From JAWKWH01 sp963669455 (lineage in GTDB: Bacteria > Pseudomonadota > Alphaproteobacteria > Rhizobiales > Rhizobiaceae), in NCBI GenBank assembly GCA_963669455.1, contig OY770026.1, positions 496,001 through 560,000 of the forward strand: a stretch of 64,000 nt of DNA, written 5' to 3'. The notes beneath the pieces are model-generated. The model was not told the DNA's origin, did no database searches, and was given only the letters and a program-made list of their open reading frames with translations. The position numbers and the translations under genes were made by a program. Of this stretch, positions 26,662-35,875 are shown piece after piece. The stretch's first letter is position 1; each line of letters begins with the position of its first letter.

Positions 26662-27129
26662 ATGCGCCGGGTCAAGGCTGCATTGTCCGTCATCGCGCGC
26701 TTGTTGGCCGGTTATGTGATTGCAGTTGCCGCAAGTGTGGCTATGGTCAAGTTTGTAATGGTCCTGCCGACGATTTTTCCCGATGACGGCCGATGGGGCC
26801 CTTTCTACGCCCATATGAGAGATGTTGGGTCGGTACTGATGATCGGCCTGAGTATAACGGGGGCGACGGCCTGGCCTGGTTATCTCGTCACCCTGAGGCT
26901 TAGCCTGACCGGCCCGGCCCATCTGACGAAACGCGGATTTGCGATTGCCGGTGCATTGACGGCAATCCAGGCCGTGTTACTGCTCTCATTGCTGGATTTC
27001 AGACCGTTGATCCGCGAGCTTTTTGTGCCTAGAATTTTTATCCCGATCCTGATTGGCGGTTTTTTTGGCGGCTATATTTATGGCTGTGTCCACCCTTTCC
27101 TGTTTCCCGGCAAATCGCGATACGCCTGA
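26662..27129 (+). CDS. Hypothetical four-helix membrane protein
   Basis: The 155-residue protein has four predicted membrane helices (about residues 8-35, 55-75, 92-112 and 122-145). It starts three bases after rlmN and probably shares its transcript. The gene after it codes for a protein of similar size and helix layout, suggesting an old tandem duplication. No functional motif is visible. Confidence 0.7.
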   Translation: MRRVKAALSVIARLLAGYVIAVAASVAMVKFVMVLPTIFPDDGRWGPFYAHMRDVGSVLMIGLSITGATAWPGYLVTLRLSLTGPAHLTKRGFAIAGALTAIQAVLLLSLLDFRPLIRELFVPRIFIPILIGGFFGGYIYGCVHPFLFPGKSRYA

Positions 27130-27148
27130 CCAAAGGACTGACAGAAGA

Positions 27149-27625
27149 ATGAACCGGTTTTTTGCCCTGTTTGCCCGCTTTGCAATCATCGTGATTGGCT
27201 ACGCGGCGGCCTCGTTTACAGCCAGCCTGTTCATGAATGTCGTTCTCGCCGGTGCCCCCGGCATCGAAATGAGCGAAAGTGACGCAATCTACCGGATCGG
27301 CATGGTGCTTGCCGTTGGCGTTGGAACGCTGTTTACAGGCTATTATGCTTTTTTGCCGGCGATGGCAGCCATCATGGTTGCGGAAATTGCCGGCAAACGC
27401 GACTGGGTCTCCCACGCAATCGGCGGTGCCGTGATTGGCGCTGCGGCGGTGACGCTTTTTTGGGCAACCGACGAAAGGGCTAGCGATCAGGCTTTGATGA
27501 TGATGGTGATCGCCGCCGGCATATCGGGCGCCTCGGTCTACTGGTTTATCGCCGGACGCAATGCCGGATCGTGGCACACCCGCGAAAAAACCGCGCCTGT
27601 GTCATCTTCGCCGGAAGAGCCGTGA
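27149..27625 (+). CDS. Hypothetical four-helix membrane protein, possible paralogue of the preceding one
   Basis: The 158-residue product has helices at about residues 5-33, 50-72, 88-110 and 118-138. The N-terminus (FALFARFAIIVIGYAAASFTASLFMNVV) resembles that of the upstream protein (VIARLLAGYVIAVAASVAMVKFV) in pattern. It starts 19 bases after it. Function unknown. Confidence 0.7.
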   Translation: MNRFFALFARFAIIVIGYAAASFTASLFMNVVLAGAPGIEMSESDAIYRIGMVLAVGVGTLFTGYYAFLPAMAAIMVAEIAGKRDWVSHAIGGAVIGAAAVTLFWATDERASDQALMMMVIAAGISGASVYWFIAGRNAGSWHTREKTAPVSSSPEEP

Positions 27626-27656
27626 GCGCAACGCACTGTCAGGACTTCAGCCCCTG

Positions 27657-28532
27657 TCAATTGTCCTGAGGTTCCTCGAAGGCGGGTGGCAGATATGTAT
27701 TATCCATCCATTTCCAGACGATGATGTGGCCATCAAATGTCAGCGCCACCAGATCGGGCCAATCCTGCGACTGCGTCTTCGGATCGATATGCATGGCGAC
27801 ACCTTCGGTCTCGTAAACACGCGACCAGGCGGCATCGTGGCGTTGGGCATGAACGGTGATGTTGCAGCCTGAATTGCCGTAATACCAGCTCGATCCGCAG
27901 ATCGTGGCGACGAGCAACCGTCTGCCATCGCCGATATTCTCCATTGCGGCTGCAACCGAAGGCGTAGATTTTGTCGCGGTCTTGAACGCCTTGATTTCGG
28001 TTTCGAGCAACTCGCGGGCTAGAGCTGTTTCAGGATTGAACGCGCTGGGAATGACCGCGCGATAGGCTGACATATCCCGCTTTGAACAGCGCGGTGCAAT
28101 TTCTTCGATGACCCGGCGTGAGCCGATCAGCGAAAACCGCGCCTCATGGCGAACCTTGCCACCGGCAATGGAAATGGTCATCCGGATACCGGACCGTAAT
28201 GACGGCAGGGCGTCACTGGGTATGTCGACCGATATGAAAGCGTCTTTTCGCGCCGCCTTGAGGTTGAACTGGCTGGAACCGATCGTCAAATCCGCCTGTC
28301 TTTCACCATTCTCACCAGCCGTATCCGGTGCCAGCGCGAGGTTGAGCGACCAGCGCTGTTCGGCACATGTAAACTTGCCGCCGGCGATGGTTTTTGTCCT
28401 TGTCGGCAATGGCAGGTCTGCTGACGCTTCACCTTCGACCGCCGCCCAGCGTTCAGCTGCTGTAGCCGGCAATAAAGGCCAACCGGAAAGACAGGCCGTC
28501 AAAACGGCCATCAATCGGATAGATGTAAACAT
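27657..28532 (-). CDS. Exported hypothetical protein
   Basis: The 291-residue protein has a signal peptide (about residues 1-26, cut near ATAA) and no membrane helix afterwards. Two Cys pairs (CAEQ.., PRCS, TICGSS, NSGCN) suggest disulphides in the periplasm. A C-terminal WPDLVALTFDGHIIVWKW stretch is notable but not diagnostic. I do not recognise the family. It is divergent from the hydrolase-like gene downstream. Confidence 0.65.
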   Translation of the reverse strand: MFTSIRLMAVLTACLSGWPLLPATAAERWAAVEGEASADLPLPTRTKTIAGGKFTCAEQRWSLNLALAPDTAGENGERQADLTIGSSQFNLKAARKDAFISVDIPSDALPSLRSGIRMTISIAGGKVRHEARFSLIGSRRVIEEIAPRCSKRDMSAYRAVIPSAFNPETALARELLETEIKAFKTATKSTPSVAAAMENIGDGRRLLVATICGSSWYYGNSGCNITVHAQRHDAAWSRVYETEGVAMHIDPKTQSQDWPDLVALTFDGHIIVWKWMDNTYLPPAFEEPQDN

Positions 28533-28640
28533 ACGAGAATTTCCAGACCCAATGAGGTCTATCAATCTGCCAGAAATTTCTTAAGATTTGACTGAATGGT
28601 CGCAGATATTACCAGTTGGGTCGGAGCGGATTTTCAAGCC

Positions 28641-29414
28641 ATGCCGAAGCAAATCATCCGGTTTATGGCCACGCTGATTGTCTGCCTGTGTTTCGTCTCG
28701 CAGGCCAATGCCGCCCAGAAAGCAAAATTTCCAGCTTCGGCAAAATGGCGGGGGAAATCCATCGAACTGACGGGGCAATTCAGCCGCCCGCCGGGCGTTT
28801 CCAAAGTGCCGGCTGTCATATTGATGCATGGTTGCAGCGGGCTTGGACCAGCGGTCAGGGCCGCGCTCGGCGAACACGCCCGCCATCTGGTGCGCAACGG
28901 ATTTGCCGCCCTTGTGCTCGACAGTTTCGGCCCGCGGCGGATTGCCGGCGGTTGGGTGTGCAAGGGGTTTGGCCGCCTTGCGCAAGCCCGCTCATACCGT
29001 TTGAAAGATGCCCGGGATGCAGCGAAATGGCTAAAGGCACGGCCGGACATCGATGGCCGTAACATCTTTGTCATGGGACAAAGCAATGGTGGCAGCGTAG
29101 CACTCAGAGCCGCCGCTGCCGGCGGGTTTCGCGCTGTGGCGGCCTATTACCCCTGGTGTGGTGCAGCGTCGGGCAACCGCGCACCACTGATCGTGTTCGG
29201 TGGCGGGCTGGATGACTGGGTTCCCCCTGATGCCTGCAAAAAGCGGCAGCAATCGGCCAGATACCGGTATGTTCACTATGCCAATGCGGCTCATTCCTTT
29301 GACGTAAATTCGGGGCTCACCCGTTATCTCGGCTACCGCATCGGCTACAATCATGCAGCCACAAGAGACAGCCGGACAAAAATGCTCCGCTTCTTTCGGC
29401 AACATATGCGTTGA
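28641..29414 (+). CDS. Exported dienelactone-hydrolase-family protein
   Basis: The 257-residue alpha/beta hydrolase has a signal peptide (PKQIIRFMATLIVCLCFVSQANA), the oxyanion segment VILMHGCSGLG, the nucleophile elbow MGQSNGGSVAL with Ser replacing the family's usual Cys, an Asp in FGGGLDDWVPP and a His in YANAAHSFD. The complete Ser-Asp-His triad suggests an active esterase/hydrolase of unknown substrate. The stop TGA lies in an imperfect inverted repeat (TTGAGCA..TGCTCTAA). Confidence 0.8.
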   Translation: MPKQIIRFMATLIVCLCFVSQANAAQKAKFPASAKWRGKSIELTGQFSRPPGVSKVPAVILMHGCSGLGPAVRAALGEHARHLVRNGFAALVLDSFGPRRIAGGWVCKGFGRLAQARSYRLKDARDAAKWLKARPDIDGRNIFVMGQSNGGSVALRAAAAGGFRAVAAYYPWCGAASGNRAPLIVFGGGLDDWVPPDACKKRQQSARYRYVHYANAAHSFDVNSGLTRYLGYRIGYNHAATRDSRTKMLRFFRQHMR

Positions 29415-29472
29415 GCACAATTGGATTCTGCTCTAAGAGGCCGTCAATAGTGACATTAGCGGAGTGGCATTC

Positions 29473-30696
29473 GTGACCAATCTCGACGGCGTAAAAAAGG
29501 TCGTACTTGCCTATTCGGGCGGGCTCGACACCTCGATCATCCTGAAATGGCTGCAAACCGAAATAGGCGCGGAAGTGGTGACGTTCACTGCTGACCTTGG
29601 CCAGGGCGACGAACTGGAACCAGCCCGTAAAAAGGCCGAGATGCTCGGCATCGGGGAAATCTACATCGAGGATCTTCGCGAAGAGTTCGTTCGCGATTTC
29701 GTCTACCCGATGTTTCGGGCCAATGCGGTTTATGAGGGCGTCTACCTGCTTGGCACGTCGATTGCGCGTCCGCTGATATCGAAGCGGTTAATCGAGATTG
29801 CCGAGGAAACCGGCGCCGATGCGATTGCCCATGGGGCGACCGGCAAGGGCAATGACCAGATACGTTTCGAACTGTCAGCCTATGCACTCAATCCCGACAT
29901 CAAGATCATTGCGCCATGGCGTGACTGGTCGTTCAAATCACGTACCGATTTGATCAATTTCGCCCGCGACCACCAGATTCCCGTTCCCAAGGACAAGCAG
30001 GGCGAGGCGCCGTTTTCCATCGATGCCAATCTGCTGCACTCGTCTTCGGAAGGAAAGGTGCTGGAGGATCCCTGGCAGGAGGCGCCGGAATATGTCTATC
30101 AGCGCACGATCTCGCCGATGGATGCGCCCGATGAAGCAACCGAGATCACAATCGGATTTGAAAAAGGCGATGCGGTGACGTTGAACGGCAAAGCGCTGTC
30201 ACCGGCTACCATGCTGCAAACGCTCAACGATCTGGCCCACGACAATGGCATTGGCCGTATCGATCTGGTTGAAAACCGCTTTGTCGGCATGAAATCGCGT
30301 GGTGTCTATGAGACACCTGGCGGCACGATCCTGCTCACCGCGCACCGGGCGATGGAATCGATCACGCTCGACCGCGGTGCGGCGCATCTGAAGGACGAAC
30401 TGATGCCGCGCTATGCCGAGCTGATCTATAACGGGTTCTGGTTTTCACCGGAGCGCGAGATGCTGCAGGCGGCAATCGACAACAGCCAGCAAGATGTTGA
30501 AGGCGAGGTCAGGCTCAAGCTCTATAAGGGCAATGTCATGGTTGCGGGCCGCCAGTCGCCAAAATCGCTTTATTCTGACGAACTCGTCACCTTCGAAGAT
30601 GATCGCGGTGCCTATGACCAGAAGGACGCTGAAGGGTTTATCCGCCTGAACGCATTGCGGTTGCGCACCCTGGCGGCGCGCGATCGGAACACATAA
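29473..30696 (+). CDS. argG: Argininosuccinate synthase
   Basis: ArgG condenses citrulline and aspartate with ATP in arginine synthesis. The 407-residue protein has the ATP-binding loop AYSGGLDTSIIL at the N-terminus, GATGKGNDQIRFE, and the citrulline/aspartate-binding segment around HSSSEGKVLEDP. Both candidate starts are GTG; the one at 29473 lies eight bases after GGAG, while 29464 would use up that site. Confidence 0.97.
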   Translation: MTNLDGVKKVVLAYSGGLDTSIILKWLQTEIGAEVVTFTADLGQGDELEPARKKAEMLGIGEIYIEDLREEFVRDFVYPMFRANAVYEGVYLLGTSIARPLISKRLIEIAEETGADAIAHGATGKGNDQIRFELSAYALNPDIKIIAPWRDWSFKSRTDLINFARDHQIPVPKDKQGEAPFSIDANLLHSSSEGKVLEDPWQEAPEYVYQRTISPMDAPDEATEITIGFEKGDAVTLNGKALSPATMLQTLNDLAHDNGIGRIDLVENRFVGMKSRGVYETPGGTILLTAHRAMESITLDRGAAHLKDELMPRYAELIYNGFWFSPEREMLQAAIDNSQQDVEGEVRLKLYKGNVMVAGRQSPKSLYSDELVTFEDDRGAYDQKDAEGFIRLNALRLRTLAARDRNT

Positions 30697-30737
30697 ACGG
30701 GCAGGCGGCCTACCGGTATTTTACCGTAATATGTGCT

Positions 30738-31553
30738 TTACCCGTCGATCTGTGCTGCCATGATGGCGATTGCCTTTTGATAGACACCGGCAGCGTTCCA
30801 GCCCTTGATCGCCCGGAAATTGCGCTGTCCCGGCTGATAGCCGCCACCTTTTTTCCAGCCATGGGCGCGCAGAAAATTGGCGGTTGAGGCAAGCGCATCG
30901 GCTGTTGAACGTGACAGGTCGATGCGGCCATTGCCGTCGCCATCGCGGCCATATTTCAACACGCTGCCCGGCAGGAATTGGGTTTGACCCCATTCACCAT
31001 GCTTGGCGCCCACCGTTGACGCTGACAGCACACCGCGATCAACCAGTTGCAGTGCTGCATATAAATGTCCGGTAAAGAATGCCGAGCGGCGGCAGTCATA
31101 AGCCAGTGTGGCCGTGGCCGAGACCAGTTTTGTATTGCCCTGGAAGCGCCCGAAACCAGTCTCCATGCCCCAAATCGCCATCAGGACACCCGGCGGCACA
31201 CCATAGCGTGCTTCAAGATTGGCGAGCAGCCTGCCATGGGTCCGTTTCAGCGATCGGCCCCTTTTTATGATTGTGCTGGCACCGCGTACCTGCATGAATT
31301 TCTTCAGCGAGTATTTGAAACTCTTCTGTCCGCGGTCAGCCCGGATCGTCGAGGCCGAATAGCTGGTCGCGGCCAGAGCCTTCAATCCGCGCCGGCCGAT
31401 ACCCTCGGCGCGGGCCTCGGCGCTGAACTGTTTCTTCCAGGTTTCAAATCCTCCGGCACTGTTACCGCATTGGGCGGCCTGTGCGGCGCCAGTGGCAATC
31501 GCCAGCGCCAGAAAAGTTCCTGAAAAAAGCCCTGTTTTCCATGCAAACAACAT
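30738..31553 (-). CDS. Lytic murein transglycosylase (MltB/SLT_2 type)
   Basis: The 271-residue protein has a signal peptide (cut after AAQA) and the MltB-like catalytic domain, with the catalytic Glu in IWGMETGFGRF (about residue 134) and the family motifs SATATLAYDCRR and GEWGQTQFLPGSVLKYGRDGDG. It cleaves peptidoglycan strands with 1,6-anhydro product formation. No lipobox is visible, so it is likely soluble in the periplasm. It converges on argG. Confidence 0.9.
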   Translation of the reverse strand: MLFAWKTGLFSGTFLALAIATGAAQAAQCGNSAGGFETWKKQFSAEARAEGIGRRGLKALAATSYSASTIRADRGQKSFKYSLKKFMQVRGASTIIKRGRSLKRTHGRLLANLEARYGVPPGVLMAIWGMETGFGRFQGNTKLVSATATLAYDCRRSAFFTGHLYAALQLVDRGVLSASTVGAKHGEWGQTQFLPGSVLKYGRDGDGNGRIDLSRSTADALASTANFLRAHGWKKGGGYQPGQRNFRAIKGWNAAGVYQKAIAIMAAQIDG

Positions 31554-31810
31554 GCCCGCTCCTCAATATGCTCGATGAATAGGTGTCCGGCCAGCAAACC
31601 GCCAACTCAGATCATATAAGTCGCCTACTGTACATATTTATATTCAAACAAGGTGAACGTGAGAGGCCCGTGATACAACCGGAAATTTCCGAAAAAGGGG
31701 CAGTTTTCGCCGAGGTTCTTTCCGCTTTCCTTTTTGGGGAATCCTGGCTTTGAAAAAATTGCTGGCTGAGCCGCTTGGTTGAAAGCAATCGATGGACTAC
31801 CTATTGGTTC
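31554..31810. other. Intergenic region between divergent genes
   Basis: These 257 bases must contain the promoters of the transglycosylase (minus) and DUF454 (plus) genes. A GTG-initiated 27-codon frame at about 31669-31752 behind GAGAGG is visible, but nothing supports it as a real gene. Confidence 0.4.
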
Positions 31811-32188
31811 ATGATTGATCCGTTGCGCCCGCTCTGGCTGATAATCGGTGCCGTTGCGCTCGTATTGGCGGTCGCAGGCGTGTTCCTGCCGCTGTTGCCG
31901 ACAACGCCATTTCTTCTGGTTTGCGCATTTGCTTTTGCACGATCATCCCCGCGTCTGCATGACTGGCTGATCAATCACCGCCAGTTCGGTCCGATGATTG
32001 CGAACTGGCAGCTGCATGGCGCCATTTCCAGACGCGCAAAGCGCCTTGCCGTCGCCGCGATGGTGGCGGCGTTGCTTTTGTCCTGGATAAGCGGATTTCC
32101 CACCACCATCATCCTGATCCAGCTGGCGGTGATGATCTGTGTGGCGGCGTTTATTCTGACAAGACCGGACGCGCCGCCATCTGGTTAG
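31811..32188 (+). CDS. DUF454 (YbaN) family inner-membrane protein
   Basis: The 125-residue protein has the family hallmark GVFLPLLPTTPFLLVCAFAFAR (second helix) followed by SSPRLHDWLINHRQFGPMI and two C-terminal helices. Its function is unknown. An ATG twelve codons upstream is possible. The stop TAG is formed by the left edge of a palindrome. Confidence 0.87.
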   Translation: MIDPLRPLWLIIGAVALVLAVAGVFLPLLPTTPFLLVCAFAFARSSPRLHDWLINHRQFGPMIANWQLHGAISRRAKRLAVAAMVAALLLSWISGFPTTIILIQLAVMICVAAFILTRPDAPPSG

Positions 32189-32219
32189 AGTATCCGTCTT
32201 GATCAAGCCGGATACTCTA
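32186..32219. repeat. TA-bounded palindrome after the DUF454 gene
   Basis: GAGTATCCG (32188-32196) and CGGATACTC (32209-32217) are perfect inverted arms with TA on both sides; the TTA/TAA context extends the match to 12 bases. A half-copy (GGATACTCTAA) lies at 55959-55969. The first TA plus G is the DUF454 stop codon. Confidence 0.75.
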
Positions 32220-32231
32220 AGGGTTGAAAGA

Positions 32232-32260
32232 TTGACTTTGCCGCCGTTTTGTTGTTAACA
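32232..32260 (+). promoter_or_regulatory. Candidate sigma-70 promoter of the ffh operon
   Basis: TTGACT (32232-32237) and TTAACA (32255-32260) are separated by 17 bases, a good -35/-10 arrangement, about 190 bases upstream of ffh. It would give an untranslated leader of roughly 180 bases. Confidence 0.45.
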
Positions 32261-32446
32261 GCCGCCAATTCCGCGACGAGTTTCGAACTCCAAGCGCCGA
32301 CCGGGACGTCGAGATGAATGATGATCCCGGAGGTTAACATCCGGCAGCGCGATGCGCCCCCGGGTGCAAAAGCGCTTTGAATTTGCAATCGCCGCTGTTC
32401 GACCCGACCTTTAGAAGCATTGGCTTTATGAGGATAGAGGACAAAG

Positions 32447-34027
32447 ATGTTTGAATCGCTGCAGGAACGCCTTGGCGGCATATTAAACGGGCTGACCGGG
32501 CGCGGGGCGCTGTCCGACAAGGACGTTGCCGCCGCATTGCGTGAGGTTCGCCGGGCGCTGATCGAGGCCGATGTCGCATTGGAGGTGGTGCGCGGGTTCA
32601 CCGATCGGGTACGCGAAAAGGCCGTCGGCGCCGAGGTTCTCAAAAGCATCAAACCGGGTCAGATGGTCGTCAAGATCGTCCATGACGAACTGATCGAGAT
32701 GCTTGGCGCTGAAGGCGTGCCGATTGATCTGAATGCCCCGGCACCGGTTGTCATCATGATGGTCGGCCTGCAGGGTTCGGGCAAGACCACGACATCGGCC
32801 AAAATAGCCGGTCGCATGGTCGGCAAACAGGGCAAAAAGGTTTTAATGGCCTCGCTCGATACGCGCCGCCCGGCCGCCCAGGAGCAATTGCGCCAGCTTG
32901 GCGAGCAGACGGATGTGCCGACCTTACCGATCATCGAGGGCCAGTCGCCGGTCGATATCGCCAAACGGGCGGTTCAGGCCGGCAAGCTTGGCGGCCATGA
33001 TGTGGTGATCCTCGATACGGCCGGACGCACCCATATCGACGAGCCATTGATGCTGGAAATGGCCGACATCAAAAAGGTGTCTGCCCCGCACGAAATCCTG
33101 CTGGTCGCTGATTCGCTCACCGGTCAGGATGCGGTCAATCTGGCCAAAAATTTTGATGAACGCGTCGGCATCACCGGCCTGGTTCTGACCCGCATGGATG
33201 GCGATGGACGCGGCGGTGCGGCGCTTTCCATGCGCGCCGTCACCGGTAAGCCGATCAAGCTGATCGGCACCGGCGAAAAAATGGATGCGCTGGAGGAATT
33301 TTTCCCAAAGCGTATCGCCGACCGCATTCTCGGTATGGGCGATATCGTCTCGCTGGTCGAAAAAGCCGCCGAAACCATCGATGCGGAAAAAGCCGCGGCG
33401 ATGGCCAAGAAAATGCAGTCGGGCAAGTTTGACCTGAACGATCTTTCCGACCAGCTCGGCCAGATGCAGAAAATGGGTGGCATGGGTGGCATTATGGGCA
33501 TGATGCCCGGCATGGGCAAAATGAAGGACCAGATGGCGGCTGCCGGTCTCGACGACAAGATGTTCGGCCGTCAGCAGGCCATCATCTCGTCAATGACGAA
33601 ATATGAGCGTGCGCATCCCGAAGTGCTAAAGCACAGCCGCAAGAAGCGCATTGCCGCAGGCTCCGGCACCAATGCCGCCGAGATCAACAAGCTTTTGAAA
33701 ATGCACCGCCAGATGGCCGACATGATGAAGGCAATGGGCGGCGGCAAGGGCAAGGGTGCCGGCATGATGCGCGGTCTGATGGGCGGCATGGCCAACAAAA
33801 TGGGCCTCGGTGGTCTGGCGGGTGGCATGATGGGCGGCGGTATGCCGGATCTGGCCAATATGGACCCGAAACAGCTTAAAAAGCTGCAAAAACAGGCCGA
33901 AGCGGCGGGACTTGGCCCGGGCGGCGGATCGCCTGCCGGATTGCCGGGGGGCTTGCCCGGATTGGGTGGCCCGAAACTGCCGGGTCTTGGCGGGCCGTCA
34001 CTACCCGGATTGGGCAAGAAAAAATGA
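32447..34027 (+). CDS. ffh: Signal recognition particle protein Ffh
   Basis: The 526-residue GTPase targets membrane proteins cotranslationally together with SRP RNA and FtsY. NG-domain motifs are GLQGSGKTTTSAKIA (G1), DTRRPAAQEQLRQLG, DTAGRTHID (G3) and TRMDGDGRGG. The Met-rich M domain binds the signal peptide (about 330-450). A long Gly/Pro/Met-rich tail (about 440-526) exceeds the E. coli protein by some 70 residues and is common in rhizobia. The stop overlaps the next start (ATGA). Confidence 0.97.
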   Translation: MFESLQERLGGILNGLTGRGALSDKDVAAALREVRRALIEADVALEVVRGFTDRVREKAVGAEVLKSIKPGQMVVKIVHDELIEMLGAEGVPIDLNAPAPVVIMMVGLQGSGKTTTSAKIAGRMVGKQGKKVLMASLDTRRPAAQEQLRQLGEQTDVPTLPIIEGQSPVDIAKRAVQAGKLGGHDVVILDTAGRTHIDEPLMLEMADIKKVSAPHEILLVADSLTGQDAVNLAKNFDERVGITGLVLTRMDGDGRGGAALSMRAVTGKPIKLIGTGEKMDALEEFFPKRIADRILGMGDIVSLVEKAAETIDAEKAAAMAKKMQSGKFDLNDLSDQLGQMQKMGGMGGIMGMMPGMGKMKDQMAAAGLDDKMFGRQQAIISSMTKYERAHPEVLKHSRKKRIAAGSGTNAAEINKLLKMHRQMADMMKAMGGGKGKGAGMMRGLMGGMANKMGLGGLAGGMMGGGMPDLANMDPKQLKKLQKQAEAAGLGPGGGSPAGLPGGLPGLGGPKLPGLGGPSLPGLGKKK

Positions 34028-34569
34028 CGCTCGTTCCGACCCTTGAAACCGACCGCCTGATCCTGCGTGGTGTCAAATCCAGCGACTTTGAACCATTCGC
34101 AGATTTTTTTGCGTCCAAAGCGTCTCGTTTTATTGGGGGACCGCTAGATCGGGTATCGGTCTGGCGTGCGCTTTCAGGTTATGCCGGAAGCTGGTTCATG
34201 CGTGGATATGGCGAGTTTGCTCTGGAAGAAAAGGTGAGCGGAAAATTCGCCGGTCTCGTTGGACCCTGGTTTCCCGAAGGCTGGCCTGAGCCGGAAATTG
34301 CCTGGACAATTATACCGGAGTTTCAGGGCAAGGGCTTTGCCAAGGAAGCGGCATTGCGCTCGCTGCGCTTTGCCTATCAAGATCTTGGCTGGAAAACGGC
34401 CTGTTCGTGCATCGATGCCGACAATACGCCGTCGATCAAACTGGCCGAAAGCCTTGGTGCAATCTGTGAAGGCGAGACGGAAATCCAGCCACACGGCCCG
34501 GCGCTGCTTTACCGGCACAGGCCACCGTCGGACTTTCTGGGCAATGACGGGTTGGAGGCAGCGGCATGA
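34024..34569 (+). CDS. GNAT N-acetyltransferase (RimJ/RimL type), first copy
   Basis: The 181-residue protein begins LETDRLILRGVKSSDFEPF, typical of RimJ/RimL-like GNATs, and has the acetyl-CoA-binding region at PEFQGKGFAKEAAL (Q/R-x-x-G-x-G/A pattern). Targets may be ribosomal proteins or small molecules. It overlaps ffh and the next gene by four bases each, so translation is coupled. Confidence 0.88.
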   Translation: MTLVPTLETDRLILRGVKSSDFEPFADFFASKASRFIGGPLDRVSVWRALSGYAGSWFMRGYGEFALEEKVSGKFAGLVGPWFPEGWPEPEIAWTIIPEFQGKGFAKEAALRSLRFAYQDLGWKTACSCIDADNTPSIKLAESLGAICEGETEIQPHGPALLYRHRPPSDFLGNDGLEAAA

Positions 34570-35120
34570 GCAACATCGAAATGACCCAGCCGATGAACAT
34601 AATCCCATCGCTTGAGACTGATCGCCTGATCATGCGGTCTTTTCGGAGCTCGGATGTAGAGCCAATGGTCTCATTCTTTGCCAGCGATGAATCCCGGTTT
34701 TATGGAGGGCCGCTGGACCGGTCGCAGTCGTGGCGTCGGACTGCAACCTATGCAGGCCAGTGGTTACTCAACGGGTATGGCGAATGGGCGCTGGAGAGCA
34801 AGGAAAACGGTAATTTTGTCGGTTTTTGCGGCCCTTGGTATCCGCCCGATCTGCCGGAGCCGGAAATCGCCTGGGCGTTACTTCCCGAATTTTACGGCCA
34901 CGGCTATGCAACCGAAGCAGCCCAGCGCGCCCTGCAGTTTGTCTACCAGGAGCTTGGCTGGTCCACGGCAATGAGCCTGATCGAAGCTGAGAATGAAGCA
35001 TCGATTCGCCTGGCGCTGCGACTGGGTGCAAAATTCGAGAAAAATTATACGGAGCATGGCTGGAATGCGCAGATATATCGCCACCTGCCGCCAGACGAAT
35101 TTTGTGAGCGTGCGGCATGA
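34566..35120 (+). CDS. GNAT N-acetyltransferase (RimJ/RimL type), second copy
   Basis: The 184-residue protein is clearly paralogous to the preceding one: LETDRLIMRSFRSSDVEPM against LETDRLILRGVKSSDFEPF, and the acetyl-CoA loop LPEFYGHGYATEAAQ. The pair arose by tandem duplication and is joined by ATGA overlaps. It may modify different substrates from its sister. Confidence 0.88.
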   Translation: MSNIEMTQPMNIIPSLETDRLIMRSFRSSDVEPMVSFFASDESRFYGGPLDRSQSWRRTATYAGQWLLNGYGEWALESKENGNFVGFCGPWYPPDLPEPEIAWALLPEFYGHGYATEAAQRALQFVYQELGWSTAMSLIEAENEASIRLALRLGAKFEKNYTEHGWNAQIYRHLPPDEFCERAA

Positions 35121-35422
35121 GCAACATCGAAAAGGCCATGGCATCTTTGAAAGAGTATCGTCAGTCGATCGACAATTTTGATGCCATGCTGGTGCACACG
35201 CTGGCCGAACGGTTTCGCTGCACCAAGGCGGTCGGTGAATTGAAGGCAACCTATGATCTGCCGCCAGCCGATCCGGCGCGCGAGAAAATGCAAATCGAGC
35301 GTTTGCGGCGACTGGCGAAGGATGCCGATCTCGATCCGGATTTCGCGGAGAAATTTCTAAATTTCATCATTTCGGAAGTGATCCGCCACCACGAACAGGC
35401 AAAGCAACGAAATGGGTACTGA
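35117..35422 (+). CDS. Chorismate mutase (AroQ class)
   Basis: The 101-residue all-helical protein has the AroQ pattern: YRQSIDNFDAMLVHTLAERF in helix 1, KAVGELKA with the active-site Lys, then REKMQIERLRRLAKDADLDP and a last helix FAEKFLNFIISEVIRHHEQ. It converts chorismate to prephenate for Phe/Tyr synthesis. The start overlaps the preceding gene by four bases and the end overlaps the next by eleven. Confidence 0.9.
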   Translation: MSNIEKAMASLKEYRQSIDNFDAMLVHTLAERFRCTKAVGELKATYDLPPADPAREKMQIERLRRLAKDADLDPDFAEKFLNFIISEVIRHHEQAKQRNGY

Positions 35423-35852
35423 ATTTCACGTAGCGCTGATCGCTTTTTTTGGTGTCGTGCTCAGTGCAGTCGTCTCATGGATTACGACCTGGTTTACATT
35501 GAAACGGGCTGGTTCGCAGAAGCTAGCAGAGTATCGCAAAGAATGGATTGAGGAGTTGCGAAAGAAAATAGCTTCTTTTGTGACTGTCACATTTGACCGT
35601 GAGTTGGAGAAAAAAACCAAAAAAATTGATGGTCCTATTTCTGAAGCAGAACGCAAGATGATATTAGACCAGACACATATCTATATGGAAATATTGATGT
35701 ATTTGAATCCAGCCGAAGTTTCACACAGAAACCTAGAAGAACGTCTTGCACAAATGTCTGAAATGACAACCAACTATGTCGAAAATTCCATCATCCCCTT
35801 GTCAAGGGCAGTTCTTAAGACTGAGTGGGATCGTTTGAAGACCGAAATTTAA
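35412..35852 (+). CDS. Hypothetical AT-rich gene with one membrane helix
   Basis: The 146-residue product has an N-terminal membrane helix (about residues 7-28) and a charged, helical cytoplasmic remainder (KEWIEELRKKIASF, coiled-coil-like). I do not recognise the family. The DNA is much poorer in GC than its neighbours: within 35581-35700 I count 42 G or C among 120 bases, against well over half in flanking genes. This and its position in a conserved ribosomal operon suggest later acquisition. Confidence 0.7.
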   Translation: MGTEFHVALIAFFGVVLSAVVSWITTWFTLKRAGSQKLAEYRKEWIEELRKKIASFVTVTFDRELEKKTKKIDGPISEAERKMILDQTHIYMEILMYLNPAEVSHRNLEERLAQMSEMTTNYVENSIIPLSRAVLKTEWDRLKTEI

Positions 35853-35875
35853 TACAAGCAATCAAAGGGAAAAAG

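Noticed and set aside
31669..31752. 27-codon GTG-initiated frame upstream of the DUF454 gene
   Set aside because: The only support is a GAGAGG motif; the start codon is weak and the peptide shows no informative composition.
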